A DNA stretch of 64,000 bases, taken from assembly GCA_022496205.1 (NCBI GenBank), contig WTXD01000001.1:2046001-2110000 (forward strand). Reading direction: 5' to 3'. A model generated the notes under the pieces. It saw only the letters and a program-made list of their open reading frames with translations. It made no database searches and was not told the DNA's origin. Made by a program: the position numbers and the translations under genes. Numbering within the stretch: the stretch's first letter is position 1; every line of letters starts with the position of its first letter. This DNA comes from Gloeopeniophorella convolvens. Its lineage: Eukaryota; Basidiomycota; Agaricomycetes; Russulales. Below are positions 35,204-46,034 of the stretch, piece after piece.

Positions 35204-36597
35204 TCACCAATTCTCCTCTAGAGCGGCCAACAAGGACATTTCGGCCTCCCCCTCAGATGAATCCCAGTCTTCTGTTCTCTCGAAATCCAGGTCATCTCGA
35301 GGGTCACCGTCATCTGTACGGGGGCGCTTTCTGGACGTCGTACTCCTTTGTGGGGGACCAGCAAGCCAGTTCTCGGCGGCAGCGGCAGCGACACTACCCT
35401 TGTTCCGAAGGGTCTGGTTGCCTTTCTCGGATTCCCAGTACACAAACATCCTCTGAACTTGCTCGGACGCAGAGTCAGCGAGCTTGCAAAGGAAGATATA
35501 GCAAGATAGGAAGCCTGTGAAGGAACTGGTGTCGAAAGTGGTAGTAGTGGGTGATATTTCCTTGACGTTATGTGAGCTTCATATCAGGGAAGGAGGTACG
35601 GAGGACCCACAATTTTGTCGTCAGCGGTGCGAGTGGTAGATTTGGAGGGTACCCCGAAGGAGCGTAGCGCCAAATATTGGTCCGTCGGCAAACCCCAAGG
35701 CCCGTCGTTGGTGTTGAGCGGAGCAGAGGTCTAGGGCGATCTGCCGCGCGACGCCGACCGGGTCCTTCGCCTTCGCTTCGCAGACAAATGTGGTGATCAA
35801 GTTCGGGTTTGCCTTCTGGGAAGTGAAAATATCCCGCGTATCGAATGATCGCAGAAATATCCACCAGTCCATGGGAAGCTCGATCGAGGTAACAAGATCC
35901 GCCTTCGCAACCAATGGTGGCTTAGGGAGACGCAGATCCCTCTCAATGCTTGGCAACAGGTCAGTGGGTTTCCATTAACCAGAACCAGGCACATACCGGA
36001 AAACATGTCGCCCCTCGGCTCGCATCTCAAACGCATATTGAACGAGGTCGTCAAATCCTCTACGTTGTTCAAATTCGGAGCTGTTCCGTGTGCTAAGTGC
36101 ACGGTGATGCAATTCCCAACACATGCGTAAGCCGCGGAAGAGCGAGCGCATGTCATAGGCATCCCTCTCCTCAAACAGATGAGTTGGGATCTGGTTGATA
36201 GCGCTTTCGAAGTTGGCAGACGCAGGGAGGTTGGTCCCGAGCCGAGCCTTGAGAGTACTCTCAGCTACATATAAATAAGAGAGATGTTGAGCGTACTAAT
36301 TTAGCCTCACGGCTCGAAACCCACTCGACAACCTCCCGGAGGAATAAGCGGCATTCATGTAAGGTGTGTAAAACTCTACCTCGTCATCTTTGATTGAGCG
36401 AGGAAATCTGATCTCGTTGAATAACTGCGATAGATCCTCGTCCTGACGAACCACCTCGTCTTCGAGAATGAGGTTGTTGAGGTGCGCACAGCCTTCCCAT
36501 GTACCCGCAGGGCCAGAAACAACCCTACACCAGTGTTTCACCTTTCTCTCTCTCGATGCAGTTTAAAGGGGCAAACTCACCCAGTACTAGCGCACAT
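35204..36597 (-). pseudogene. Frameshifted unknown protein with nuclease-like ExK motif
   Basis: Minus-strand gene starting at ATG 36597 (MCASTGVVSGPAGTWEGCA). Introns with GT-AG ends link EVEFYTPYMNAAYSSGRLST, ESTLKARLG, RSLFRGLRMCWELHHRALS, then RIERDLRLPKPPLVAKADL, MDWWIFLRSFDTRDIF, NPNLITTFVCEAKAKD, VARQIALDLCSAQHQRRALG and GTLQIYHSH. There the frame hits TGA (35621-35623). The expected continuation DDKI is one frame over, just beyond a CCGC run at 35624-35627. After an intron (GTGGGT donor) come SPTTTTFDTSSFTGFLSCYI and FLCKLADSASEQVQRMF, with an acidic tail ending LAALEENW. The D...E-A-K...Q spacing resembles a PD-(D/E)XK nuclease fold, which is inference. It belongs to a recurring Agaricomycete family I cannot name. 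Either a one-base sequencing error or a young pseudogene. Confidence 0.6.
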
Positions 36598-37195
36598 ATC
36601 CCTAGATAAAGGAACCAATTGTTGTGAGAAGCGGGGACCAGTCGCAGCGAGAAAGTAACAAGAGTTATCGCGTTTGACGAAGCTCGTTCAACTTACAAAC
36701 GCGTAAGGACTCACAATACAATACGATACAATATCTATACTCGCTGCGAGGTCACATGCCATGACATCATCGCCGAACGAGATTGTACTCCAACACCAAT
36801 GAGGAGTCACCGCGTGAGAACGGGTCGACCTAGTCGAGAAAGTCGGAGGGAGGGGGAGGGAATAGGAGAAGCCGCTTTCGCGGTACGCCGGGTCGGAGTC
36901 GATTTTTAGATTCCCGGGCAAGACCAGGCAAGACCTCTCCTACAGAGGTTTGCGTGGGAATTGGTGGGAAATTTTGACTCCGCTCTCGGCGCACCCCGAC
37001 GTTGGCTCACACAATCGGACCTCCTCGAACGTCGGGAACGAGACTAGGGTCGACCCAGGCGGCGGCATTTCGATTGGCCGTATGCAGTGCCGGCAGGTGC
37101 CGGCGAGCCCAAGCTGCAACGGCCGCAACGCACCCCACATAACGCACCCCGTCGCCGCTTCCACAGCGGTCTCCTAGCCGCTCCCTGAACCCTTC
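36598..37195. promoter_or_regulatory. Divergent promoter region
   Basis: Between the start of the frameshifted gene (minus) and the J-domain gene (plus). An open stretch (MACDLAASIDIVSYC, from ATG 36762 minus) precedes a GTGAGT but cannot be spliced in frame to the next exon. No TATA or repeat stands out. Confidence 0.45.
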
Positions 37196-40100
37196 ATGGT
37201 TCTCAGAAAGCAAGTGTTGGATGCATTTACATCCTTGGAAATTGATCAGGCGTGCCCAAACTTGTCATCCAAACCATCGTTCTTGTGCTGAGCACGCTTT
37301 ACGCCCAGGATGCCGATTTTGCTACGGCAAAATTCGCCTACAAAAAGCTAGCTCTCCAATATCAGTGAGTCTGGCTTGTTTCGGATGACATTTCGACAAT
37401 ATACATACTTTGCAGCCCTGACAAGAATGCTGGATCGGAAGAGTCGAGTGAACGATTCAAGGCTGTGAGCACGGCTTGGGAAACACTACAGCATCACTTC
37501 GAAAATCCTGCACGTAGCGAAACATCATATACTGGAGGCCCATTATTTGACGGCGACGACGGATACTACTACCATGTCGATCCAGAGGAAATGAGCTTCT
37601 ATTTTGAGTACGTCGTGCTTCTCTCGCTTTCCCGCTCCTCCTTAATCGTTGCCAACACCACTGCAGATTCATGTTCGAGCAGACTATGAGGGACCAGTTC
37701 TCGGGCAGGTCACGTCAAAGTATGTTCATGTGACAATCATTACCGTCTGGTAACCGGACCTCGTGTTAGGTTTCCGCGAGCAACGCCATGCAGGAGGAGG
37801 CCGCTTCCGCGTATTCACACCTTTTGGCGAATATATACCTCATACCTTCCACACGCATCATCACGCTCATCCGTCCTCTCCGCCACCCGCCCACTCTCAC
37901 GTACACAGGGAGCCTCCACCGGATCTAGAGCCCGTTCGACCAACGACTGGCCAGACCGAGCAACCCCAGCAAGTCGACTCAGAGAAAGAGGCATATCAGA
38001 AGCGCATGCGCGAGTGGGGTGGGTGACAGCTTGTTTCTCAACTGCTCCATTCTCACCCGATGTGCAGAGGCTCAGATTGCACGCGAGCAGGCCGAAGTGG
38101 ATCGCAAGGCTAAGGAAGCGCGCAATCAAGCTCGTGCACGTGACCAATTGCGTTCGCGCGTTTATGATGCTGCCCGAAGGGGAGATTTTGATGCGATGCA
38201 GGCTGATATCCTGGGCCATGATATCGATGTGAAGTCCAGACCAGGGCGCGCTGACTCGATTCTGCACATCGCGGCCGATAAAGCAAAGCCCGAAGTACTC
38301 CGATTTCTCGTTGAGCACGGTCAGTATAATGCATGTGTATCCCTATCCCTTCTGTCTTTTGACCTGGGATAGGCGCGGAGGTTGACACGCTCAACGGGAG
38401 CAAGCTTGCCTCATTTCATGTGGCCGTCCGCAATGGGAACCTCGCGGCAGCTCAATACTTCATTGAATCGCACCCCAAAGATGTTCATCCTTCGCGGGCG
38501 GCGGACAATGGGGCCACGCCTCTCCAGCTCTCAGTCGAGAGTGGCAATGTAGATCTTGTCATCTTCCTGGTGCGCTTCGCACCTGTGCATGACGTTGCTG
38601 CGCGCTTTGCCTCTGTCGAGGACATGCTCGTTACAGCAAAGGCCGGTGAACAGCACACTAGGTTGTTGAGTATCCGCGAGGCACTGCTGTCTAAGGTGGA
38701 TGGTTCGCTCTCGCTTCACATATCTACCTGAAGCTGTTACAGAAAGGCTTCCAACCGCCTTCAACGAAGACTGACGTGGAGTCTGTAGTCTCCGAAGAGG
38801 CACCCGGTTTTGGAGAGGGGATGTCGAAGAAGGCGCGCATGCGACGCAACAAGCGCGAGAGGTTCGTGCACCTGACTTTCGCACAATGTGAGGTGTGTCT
38901 TATTCCGATTAGAGAAGAACAGGAGGCCCGAGAAGCTCGAGAACGCGCCGCGGAAGAAAAGGTTTGCGTTACAACCGCCATATACGCACGTCCAATTTTG
39001 ATCCCCTCGCATTGGAATAGCAAGCGCGTCTGGTTGCTGAGCGTGAGAGGGCGGAGGAGAAGGCTCGCCTCAAGCGGGAGAGGCTGGAACGTGTCGAGGT
39101 GAGGCAAGTCATGTGCTCTTGTCGTCATTGCTGACAACTGGTCACCACCAGTTCGAACGTGCCCTACTCGAATCGAAGAAGGAGCTCGAAGTAGAAGAAG
39201 ACTCGCGCCTCGTGGAGGAGCAGCGTCGTGCAGACCTCGCTGTTCAGCAAGAGAAGGAACGCCAACGACGCGAGGAGGAGGAACACGAAAGAATGCAGAG
39301 AGAAGAGGAGAAACGCGTGAGAGAGCAGCGCCGTCAACAAGACCAAGCTCTCGAGGAGCAAAAGCAAAGGGAGCACCAGGAACAACTGCAGGCGGACAGA
39401 CCCCGCAAAGAAGATCCGCAGCGATCGCGGCAGGCAGAGCGGCAACGTGAGAACGAGCGGAGATTGGAAGGGCAACTGCGCGAACATAAGCGCGAGCTTG
39501 AGGCTCGAAAAAAAGCAGCGGGTGAGACACAGGTACGGATTCCAGGAGATCAGACGTTGGCAAGAGAAGCTCTACACCAGCGACGCGACGACGAACGGGT
39601 GCGCCTCCGAGAGGAGAGGAGGCTGCTCGCAGTCGAGCGCAATAGACAAAAGCAAAAGGCAGAAACTGACCGGCGGCGTAGCGAGCGAGCAGAGCAGGCA
39701 AAATTGAAACGCGAAGAACGTAGAGCCTCTGGCCGTGAGCAGCAGGATGGGCAGAAGGGGGCGAAGATGCTAAGCCCAGATACAGGCGAGCTTCCCGCCC
39801 TGCAAGCAGCGCAGGCGAGCCAGTCCGTGATGGAGGTACGCTGTCTTGCAGGTGAAGCTTAGGATTGACACTGAGCGATGCACCCCAGTCAAAGCACGCA
39901 CAGGAAACGTTCTATGCACCTCCGTCACCACCAATTACGCCCCGAGGCTCTGCTTCCCCACAACTCTTTTATGGCCCGTATTCAAATGAAGACATCCAGA
40001 CGGGCATGGAGGCCACATATCTGTTCGATCCACCGCGCCGCTACGCAACCATCCTAGTCCCACCTCCTCCAAGCGAGAGTATACAGACCCGGGAAGACGC

Positions 40101-40314
40101 CACGGATGCACTCTTTGATGCTCCTCTTCCGAGATCACAGTCTATTCCCGTTGTAAACGTGAAAATCGGCTCTTCAACGAAACATCCCGAGGATGACGGC
40201 GCGCCCAAAACCACGCATGAACCCCAAAAGAGGGGGCGCGGCCGTGGTCGAGGAAGGGGTTACGGAAGGCTCGGAATTGGCCGACGGGGTCCCCGCGATT
40301 CAGACGTCGCGTAG
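37196..40314 (+). CDS. J-domain + ankyrin-repeat + coiled-coil co-chaperone-like protein
   Basis: About ten exons from ATG 37196. Exon 1 (37196-37249) gives MVLRKQVLDAFTSLEIDQ, helix I of a J domain. Across an intron with a GC donor (37250-37308) it continues DADFATAKFAYKKLALQYHP and DKNAGSEESSERFKA, with the HPD motif that stimulates Hsp70 ATPase. A His/Pro-rich linker follows (HTFHTHHHAHPSSPPPAHSH). Ankyrin repeats come next: VYDAARRGDFDAMQADIL, SILHIAADKAKPEVLRFLVE, SFHVAVRNGNLAAAQYFIES and NGATPLQLSVESGNVDLVIF. Then a basic block SKKARMRRNKRER, a long charged coiled coil of some 240 residues rich in Glu, Arg and Gln, and a C-terminal tail ending in Arg-Gly repeats (KRGRGRGRGRGYGRLG). It probably brings Hsp70 to a client or RNA-bound scaffold; that role is inferred. 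Confidence 0.82.
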
Positions 40315-41376
40315 GTTCATGATGAAGACTCTGGATCAGGCCTGATCAGACCTTTACATTCTTAGGTAAGCAAACACTTTCTCATCTCCGGGTGTGCGTA
40401 GTACCCTTCGGTAGCCTGATGTTGGGTTAGTCGAGTCTGGGATGATTGGATTCCGGTTTCTCGACCCTGCGATCTCCGGGCATCGATATTGTCGCACAGG
40501 GAAAGCCTTGCAAGGGTTGACCATTGTTCACCTTCATAGTATAGTATGTATTTGCGTCGCTGAGCTACTTTTGACATTTTTTGCCGCACGTAAGCACGCC
40601 GACGACTCACGACGCGCGCGTGCATACTTTATTCTTCGATTTCGTATTTTATGCCCTTATAAGTAACACCCATTCACATCTGTCTCGCGCACATGCATTT
40701 CATTCAATGAGATGAAGTGTTTGTCAGGGGCTATGTGACCCAGCAAAATTTCGAGGCGTCGCAAGTTGTTCAATCGGACTGGAGGCCTCGAGGTCCGGGT
40801 CATTCATCGACATCGTTCATTTAGGCCGCCTCGGAGCGGACCGGTGTCATCCGAGTGTCATCATCATGAAGCCAAGGACCGCACTTGTCACCGTGCAACT
40901 CCTACTTTCAACCTCCCACTGGCCACAGTTCCGAGTCTGAATTGCCCATACATTGCTTGGACTGCACATTGACTGACCAATGGGAATAAAACAATTTTGG
41001 GATCTTATACCGAGTGAGTCAGCTGCATCTCTGGAGTCTGCCCATGTTCAAACATAACTCTCTACCCTCACCCAGAACCCGATCATAACGGCGACCTCTG
41101 AACGTGAGACCTACAACTACCATAGTCCACCCCCCTCCCTCTTTTGGCGAACAATGTGGTGGGTCTTAGATCCAGCGCTTTGCTTCCCTCTCATTCCTAA
41201 GTGCCAAAGAACGTAACCTTTCCATGTGCGTGCCAGTATCAACGCCGTCATCACCGGTGTGATTGATCGTACCATACCTTCGAGCACTCTGTCCTCTCAG
41301 CGAAGTTTGCGCAGTCAGCGCTGCAGTATCGTAGACCGGTCCTTACTTTAGAGGTGAGTTGCCAATCATAGTGTAA
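40315..41376. other. Intergenic, 1.06 kb
   Basis: No supported frame, RNA gene or repeat. Downstream flank of the J-domain gene up to the left end of the inverted-repeat element. Confidence 0.5.
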
Positions 41377-42076
41377 TACTACGCCGGATCAGGAAGTGGA
41401 CAGGACCAGGAAGTGAACATTTTGGAAAGATCGACTCCGCACGCAGCAATGGCTGCATAGAATTCGTTTATATTTTTATACAATGAATAAATAGATCCAT
41501 TCTACATGCTTGCGAAGTTTGAAGCCGATTGAGCTGCCGGATGATGCTAGAGAAATCGGTACTTCTGGGACACTGATGTGGACAGCTGCCAATCCTCCAG
41601 GAACAGGGGAAAAAATAGCTTATATGCCATGAAACTTGGTGTCCACAACACACTTATACATATCTACTATACCCCCAAGTTTTGTATCATTCACATGGGT
41701 AGAACACCATCTGCGAGGGCTTTCCCTCCGGAGGGGCTCTAAGCGTGACAGAGGAGATTAAAGCTCCGCCGTCGGAGCGCGTGAACGACGCGTTCGCGAA
41801 TGTGCATCAGTGGGTTCTGGCTCATGATAAGATCGGATCTATGATCCGGCAAGTGTGACAATCCGTGACAAGCGCGCACTCCTTGCGGGCACTTTTCTCT
41901 CGACTTCGGCTTTGCTCTGGCACGCTCAAATCTCAACAAATAAATATAGAACTTGATAGTTACATAGAAAACACATCAAGGAAAACATACGCAAAGTTTC
42001 AAGAGATTTTATTGAGGAAAAACCCAAGACGACCAGGAAGTGAACATTTGTGTCCACTTCCTGATCCGGCGTAGTA
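41377..42076. mobile_element. MITE-like element with perfect terminal inverted repeats and TA flanks
   Basis: The left end (41377-41402) reads TACTACGCCGGATCAGG and on to GTGGACA. The right end (42051-42076) is its exact reverse complement over 26 bp including the flanking TA. TA target duplication and a 24-bp repeat starting CTACGCCGG point to the Tc1/mariner superfamily. Just inside, a 19-bp sequence beginning GACCAGGAAGTGAAC occurs in the same orientation at 41404 and 42031, so the motif CAGGAAGTG appears four times near the ends, as transposase binding sites often do. The 700-bp body is too short for a transposase. It holds only a 50-codon plus-strand fragment ending about 41858 (SERVNDAFANVHQWVLAHDK) that may be a relic or chance. 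Non-autonomous copy; the perfect ends suggest recent insertion. Confidence 0.85.
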
Positions 42077-43189
42077 AGTACATTCAGAGTGGCGGTTCCA
42101 AGACCATCGTTTAAAGCCGACCTGTCATATACTGTAGAGACTATTCATATCCTTTCTTTGGTCTTTATTCTGCACACCAATTATTGGTGTCGACAGCGGA
42201 ACGGGCCTGTCGCTTTTATGCCTCGGCGCCAACAGTGCTTCTGTTGTCGCCATAGGAAGATGCAGTGCGTAGATGTTCGCCTTGCATGGCTGCAGTCAGC
42301 CTTGAGCTTCCCATGTCCGTGCTGGTGTCTACGGGTTGTCGGGATGATTTCATTTGAAGAGCGCTTTTATGAAGACGGGGTTCAGCCCCAGTTTGAGAAG
42401 AGGTTTTGAGTCGTTGCAGTAATAGTTCTGACATCCATCGTTTACAGAGGTGCTTTTGGGCGCACTTAACGTACTCAGGCGGCATGATCATTCAGGGATC
42501 CTAACCGAGTATGGCAGTGACTGGCATGGGTAGACTGAGTTGGCGCGTTTCAAAAATTCACCGGTCACCGGCCCTGACGCATAACTTTCTTCGATCTCTC
42601 TAACGTACATGTACCTATTCAGGTAGACAATGAATCACCCACGGGCACCTATTGAGGCCATCGTTGCTGCGGCATGCCATATGAACACATCTCATCGAGA
42701 ATCTCACCGTTTATGGATTGTGTAAACAGTACGTGGCAATTCCTCCGAAAGCCCGGCGATGTACTTCGGCGGAGAACAATGGTATACTGGAAGGCTGACC
42801 ACTTTCTATCTCAGGAGAACAATGCTCTGGGCTATTCTCTGTGTCGCTATCCTGCTTCGGACGTCGTGGCTATTGGGGTTCTGCCGCAGGCTCCTGCGAC
42901 GTGGCGCCACTCAACCTCGATCGTCTTTTTTTCCTATCTTAGGCGTCTCGGTACCTTCATCTACAGCACGGCCCCACGCGAGTCGGAGACGAGGTGACTC
43001 TGCGATGACACTCTCGTGGCTTCTCAAGCTCGGGACCACGCCCCTGGCGGGGTCCGCGCTCCCTATAAAGGTGGCTCATGTGCCCGTCGGGCGCATCTCG
43101 ACGCCTTCGCCCTGCCACTTTCTTTCCTCCCAAGTTCCTTCTCACTCTTCTCGTTTATACCCGTCCTCTACTCTGTGATATAGAGAACG
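42077..43189. other. Intergenic and promoter of the small unknown gene
   Basis: 1.1 kb after the mobile element. Frames are short and unconvincing. TATAAA lies at 43064-43069. Confidence 0.5.
43064..43069 (+). promoter_or_regulatory. TATA box
   Basis: CCCTATAAAGG about 120 bp before the ATG at 43190; pyrimidine-rich DNA follows, as at many basidiomycete start sites. Confidence 0.5.
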
Positions 43190-43807
43190 ATGCGCTCGCC
43201 CAACCCGACGCTCCCTTCCATCACATTTGTCCTCTCCCAGACCCAGTTAGCGGGAAAGCGGCCAAAAGGCCGGCGCGTGCGCCGAGCCAAATCTTCGCCG
43301 TCCTTCGCACCTCATCCACCCAGATATCCGCCACACCTGGATAACGATTTCCTCACGGTAAACCTACCGCTCCCTCCTTCGCCGCAAAGTTATATTTATA
43401 CCGCCTCTTCGCAGACCGTTGATTATCGATTCTCAAATCCGCCGCGCCCCCCGTCACGCTCGAGCTTTGCTTTGGTAGCTATATCTTCTGCTTTGGTAGT
43501 GACCCTGGACTGATCGCCCCAGCCAAAGTACATCTTCGACGATGACGCCGAAATAGAGATTATGGCACCATCACCTACCGAGTCTGAAGTACCATCGAGC
43601 ACAGCGTCAACGGCAAACCGGGCGAGGCAGCGTGCCCGTGCTGTGGCTGTCTTCATGCAAGTGTGTATTGATTCGTTTGTGCCTCTTTGAAGGCAGGTTG
43701 TTAATCCAGGGGTTCAGGACGCGCTGTACGCGCTTCGCACCCGGTGGCGTGGCCTACAGCCTGCGCAACGCGCGGAGGGCCGCATTCCGTTTGACTTGTG
43801 CAACTGA
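43190..43807 (+). CDS. Small unknown protein
   Basis: Starts at ATG 43190 (MRSPNPTLPSITFVLSQTQL). Exon 1 is basic and Pro-rich (GRRVRRAKSSPSFAPHPPRY, FLTVNLPLPPSPQSYIYT). A 48-nt intron (43475-43522) leads to PKYIFDDDAEIEIMAPSPTE and RARQRARAVAVFMQ. A second intron ending at 43709 (45 nt with the GTATTG donor, or a shorter alternative) leads to VQDALYALRTRWRGLQPAQR and GRIPFDLCN before TGA at 43805-43807. About 150 residues, with a disordered basic N-terminus and a short helical end. No domain recognised. Splice sites of the second intron are uncertain. Confidence 0.48.
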
Positions 43808-44246
43808 GTACCAGGGGAGAGAAGACTTTGACGAAGGCTCACACCGCACCGCTCATCAGATACCGTTTCGATTTCCGCTGTAGCAATATTCCATTGCCGC
43901 TCATTAGAGCCTGCTTGTGTACTTGTATCGTATCGTATCTTTGTCTGTGCGTAGAATTAGCAGCCGGTTTGCACTGCCATATCGTCCGCAGCAGTGGCGT
44001 TGCTGGGTTCGCCTTTTCAGGCATGGCGTACGCGGGCGGACGACACCTTCCCCTGCTTCGGGGTATATAGCAGTTCCGCTGAGCGGCCTACTTTGAGTGG
44101 ATGTCTGAGGGTGCTTCGATATCGGGCTTCTTTTTGCGATTTTCGCTTCTCTTTCACACGGCAGAGAATAGGGAAGTGTAAAAAAGATACTGATACAGCC
44201 CCGTGGCTCCTCGGCTACGGGATCGATTGTGCTACAGCTCAAGCGC
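43808..44246. other. Convergent intergenic region
   Basis: 3' flanks of the small unknown gene and the proteasome gene. Nothing else recognised. Confidence 0.5.
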
Positions 44247-45275
44247 TCACATAGCATCTATAACTTCCTTGAGCGCACGTTCGTCTAGGATGCTGAAGCC
44301 CTTATCGGTCGTGACCTGCCCTCGAGCGGTCAGTGAGGTTCGCGTGATATACTTCATGAAGGGGTGTACCTGAGCGAGCTGTACATTGTGCTGATCGAGC
44401 TTCTCCTCCATGACCTGCTTGAGGACTCTCAAGACAAGGGTTTGCGCCTCACGTAAAGTCATTTGCTGCATCATCGGTAAGCATCATGCGTCCATTTATG
44501 CATCGAGTTCAGCATACCGAATGCCACTTGTCCTGAAGCTCGCTCTGCGCTGCTTCGGACCCTGAACCGATTGCTTTGGCGTCATAGCGCACAAACGTCC
44601 CCGATGGATCGGTATGATATCTGGAAACATTTAGCAGCGCTCTGATTAGCTGTGACTACAACTTACAGTTGCGGCCCAAGCTCGTCAATACCGGCTATCA
44701 ACAAGGCGACACCGAAAGGTCGGCTCATCATGGCATCCTCGTCGTGTACACTCTCGCCAAAGCGAAGCGCAAGGTCACATACAGCTTGCGTGACGCTCTC
44801 GACCTTGATGCGCTCGTCGTAGGTGAATGCATGGTTCTGCGCTGTGACGCGGGCATGATCGACCATGGTGCGCGCGTCGGCGGTGAGGCCAGACATGGCA
44901 CAGCCGAGGTGTGTGTCGATCTCCATAATTTTCTCTATCGAAGATGCCTCCAGCAAAGGAGATTGTACGCGTTTTTCGACGCCTAGGACAACGCCATGTG
45001 GGGTGCGGATGCCAACTGTCGTTGAGCCAAGCTGCAGAGCGATGTTAGCGAGCGGTGCGGCGGGAGCAACGAGCGCGTACTTTGATCGCCTCGATGGCAT
45101 ATTCGACTATAGCTGGTCAGCTTCGATCTTGTCGATGAGCCAGGGAGCGTACCCTGGAACAACCGTCCCTCGGGCGAGAAAGTGTTGACGCCGCGATCTT
45201 TGATATAGAAGATAAGAAATAGGCACCACGGTCGCCACTATGCATCTTACCGTACTCCGAGCGGGTGAGAAACAT
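44247..45275 (-). CDS. PUP2: 20S proteasome subunit alpha type-5 (Pup2/PSMA5)
   Basis: One of the seven alpha-ring subunits gating the 20S core. Minus strand from ATG 45275 (MFLTRSEY). Small exons give [15 protein letters not shown] and VEYAIEAIK, the alpha-type N-terminal helix, before the long exon [60 protein letters not shown] and [20 protein letters not shown]. Further exons give [51 protein letters not shown] and [20 protein letters not shown], ending EVIDAM before TGA (44247-44249). The ESxxxIxxxxxHxG and DGPL-like patterns are specific to alpha5. At least six exons. It is divergent from the G-alpha gene across 759 bp. Call is secure. Confidence 0.95.
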
Positions 45276-46034
45276 GGCGCAATGGTAGAGACACGATGAG
45301 GAGGAAGGAGAGAGCTTTGAAGACGCGGATTGTCACTGCCGAGACGCGACGCGCATGCGTGAGAAGAAGTGAATCACGTGCGGTCCATGGACGGGAGTAA
45401 GATCGCGATCGGGTGATTAAGTATGTGGGTATACCTGGGTATACTTACTACTACGAGCGGCTACTCACAGGCGGCGACTCGGTAGGCCTGCTTTGCAGTC
45501 TGCTTCCTGCCTCGTCAAAAGTTGCAGGAATCACCAGCACTTCCACTCGTGATGGAATCAATCATAGGTCTATCGCATCAGCGCTGGCGCACTGACAAAC
45601 AACCGGCGGTGAGCGCGGGGGGGCGTCTGATGTGACCTGGGAAGGGAAGAATTCGAAGCAGCTAGCTTGACTGTTCGGGAAGCTGTATCTCACCTCCTCA
45701 GGAATGCTCCAGTGCTTCTCGCCGAACAAACACGCGACCACGGACAGTCAGTGACTGGTCACGTCTCCTCGCCCGTCCGCTCGACGTTCTCTACCTCCGG
45801 TCCACCTCGTCGCGTTCCCGGGCCTGCGCATCACAGTCCCCCGTCAACCATCGCACACCACATTCTTCGAGCCGCTGCACCAGCGCCGCATCTCTTCTTT
45901 CTCTATCAGCCCCACGCTCTGTCAATCTCCTCTCCCGCCTTCTGGGAAGCAATATATTACCGTCCGTATCCATAGCACCCCTCCCTCTCTCGTTTCCCTC
46001 CGAATCTCTTCGTCATCGTTTCCTCACCGCCACC
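45276..46034. promoter_or_regulatory. Divergent promoter region, PUP2 / G-alpha
   Basis: Pyrimidine-rich stretches (45700-46020) lead into the G-alpha start. No defined element. Confidence 0.45.

Noticed and set aside
36688..36921. Upstream exon of the nuclease-like gene (MACDLAASIDIVSYC)
   Set aside because: Splicing from its GTGAGT donor to the next exon creates a stop in the required phase; ATG 36597 gives a clean model.
39164..39487. Leucine-rich minus-strand open frame
   Set aside because: Complement of the Glu/Arg/Gln coiled coil of the J-domain/ankyrin gene; GAG and CAG codons read as CTC and CTG leucine on the other strand.
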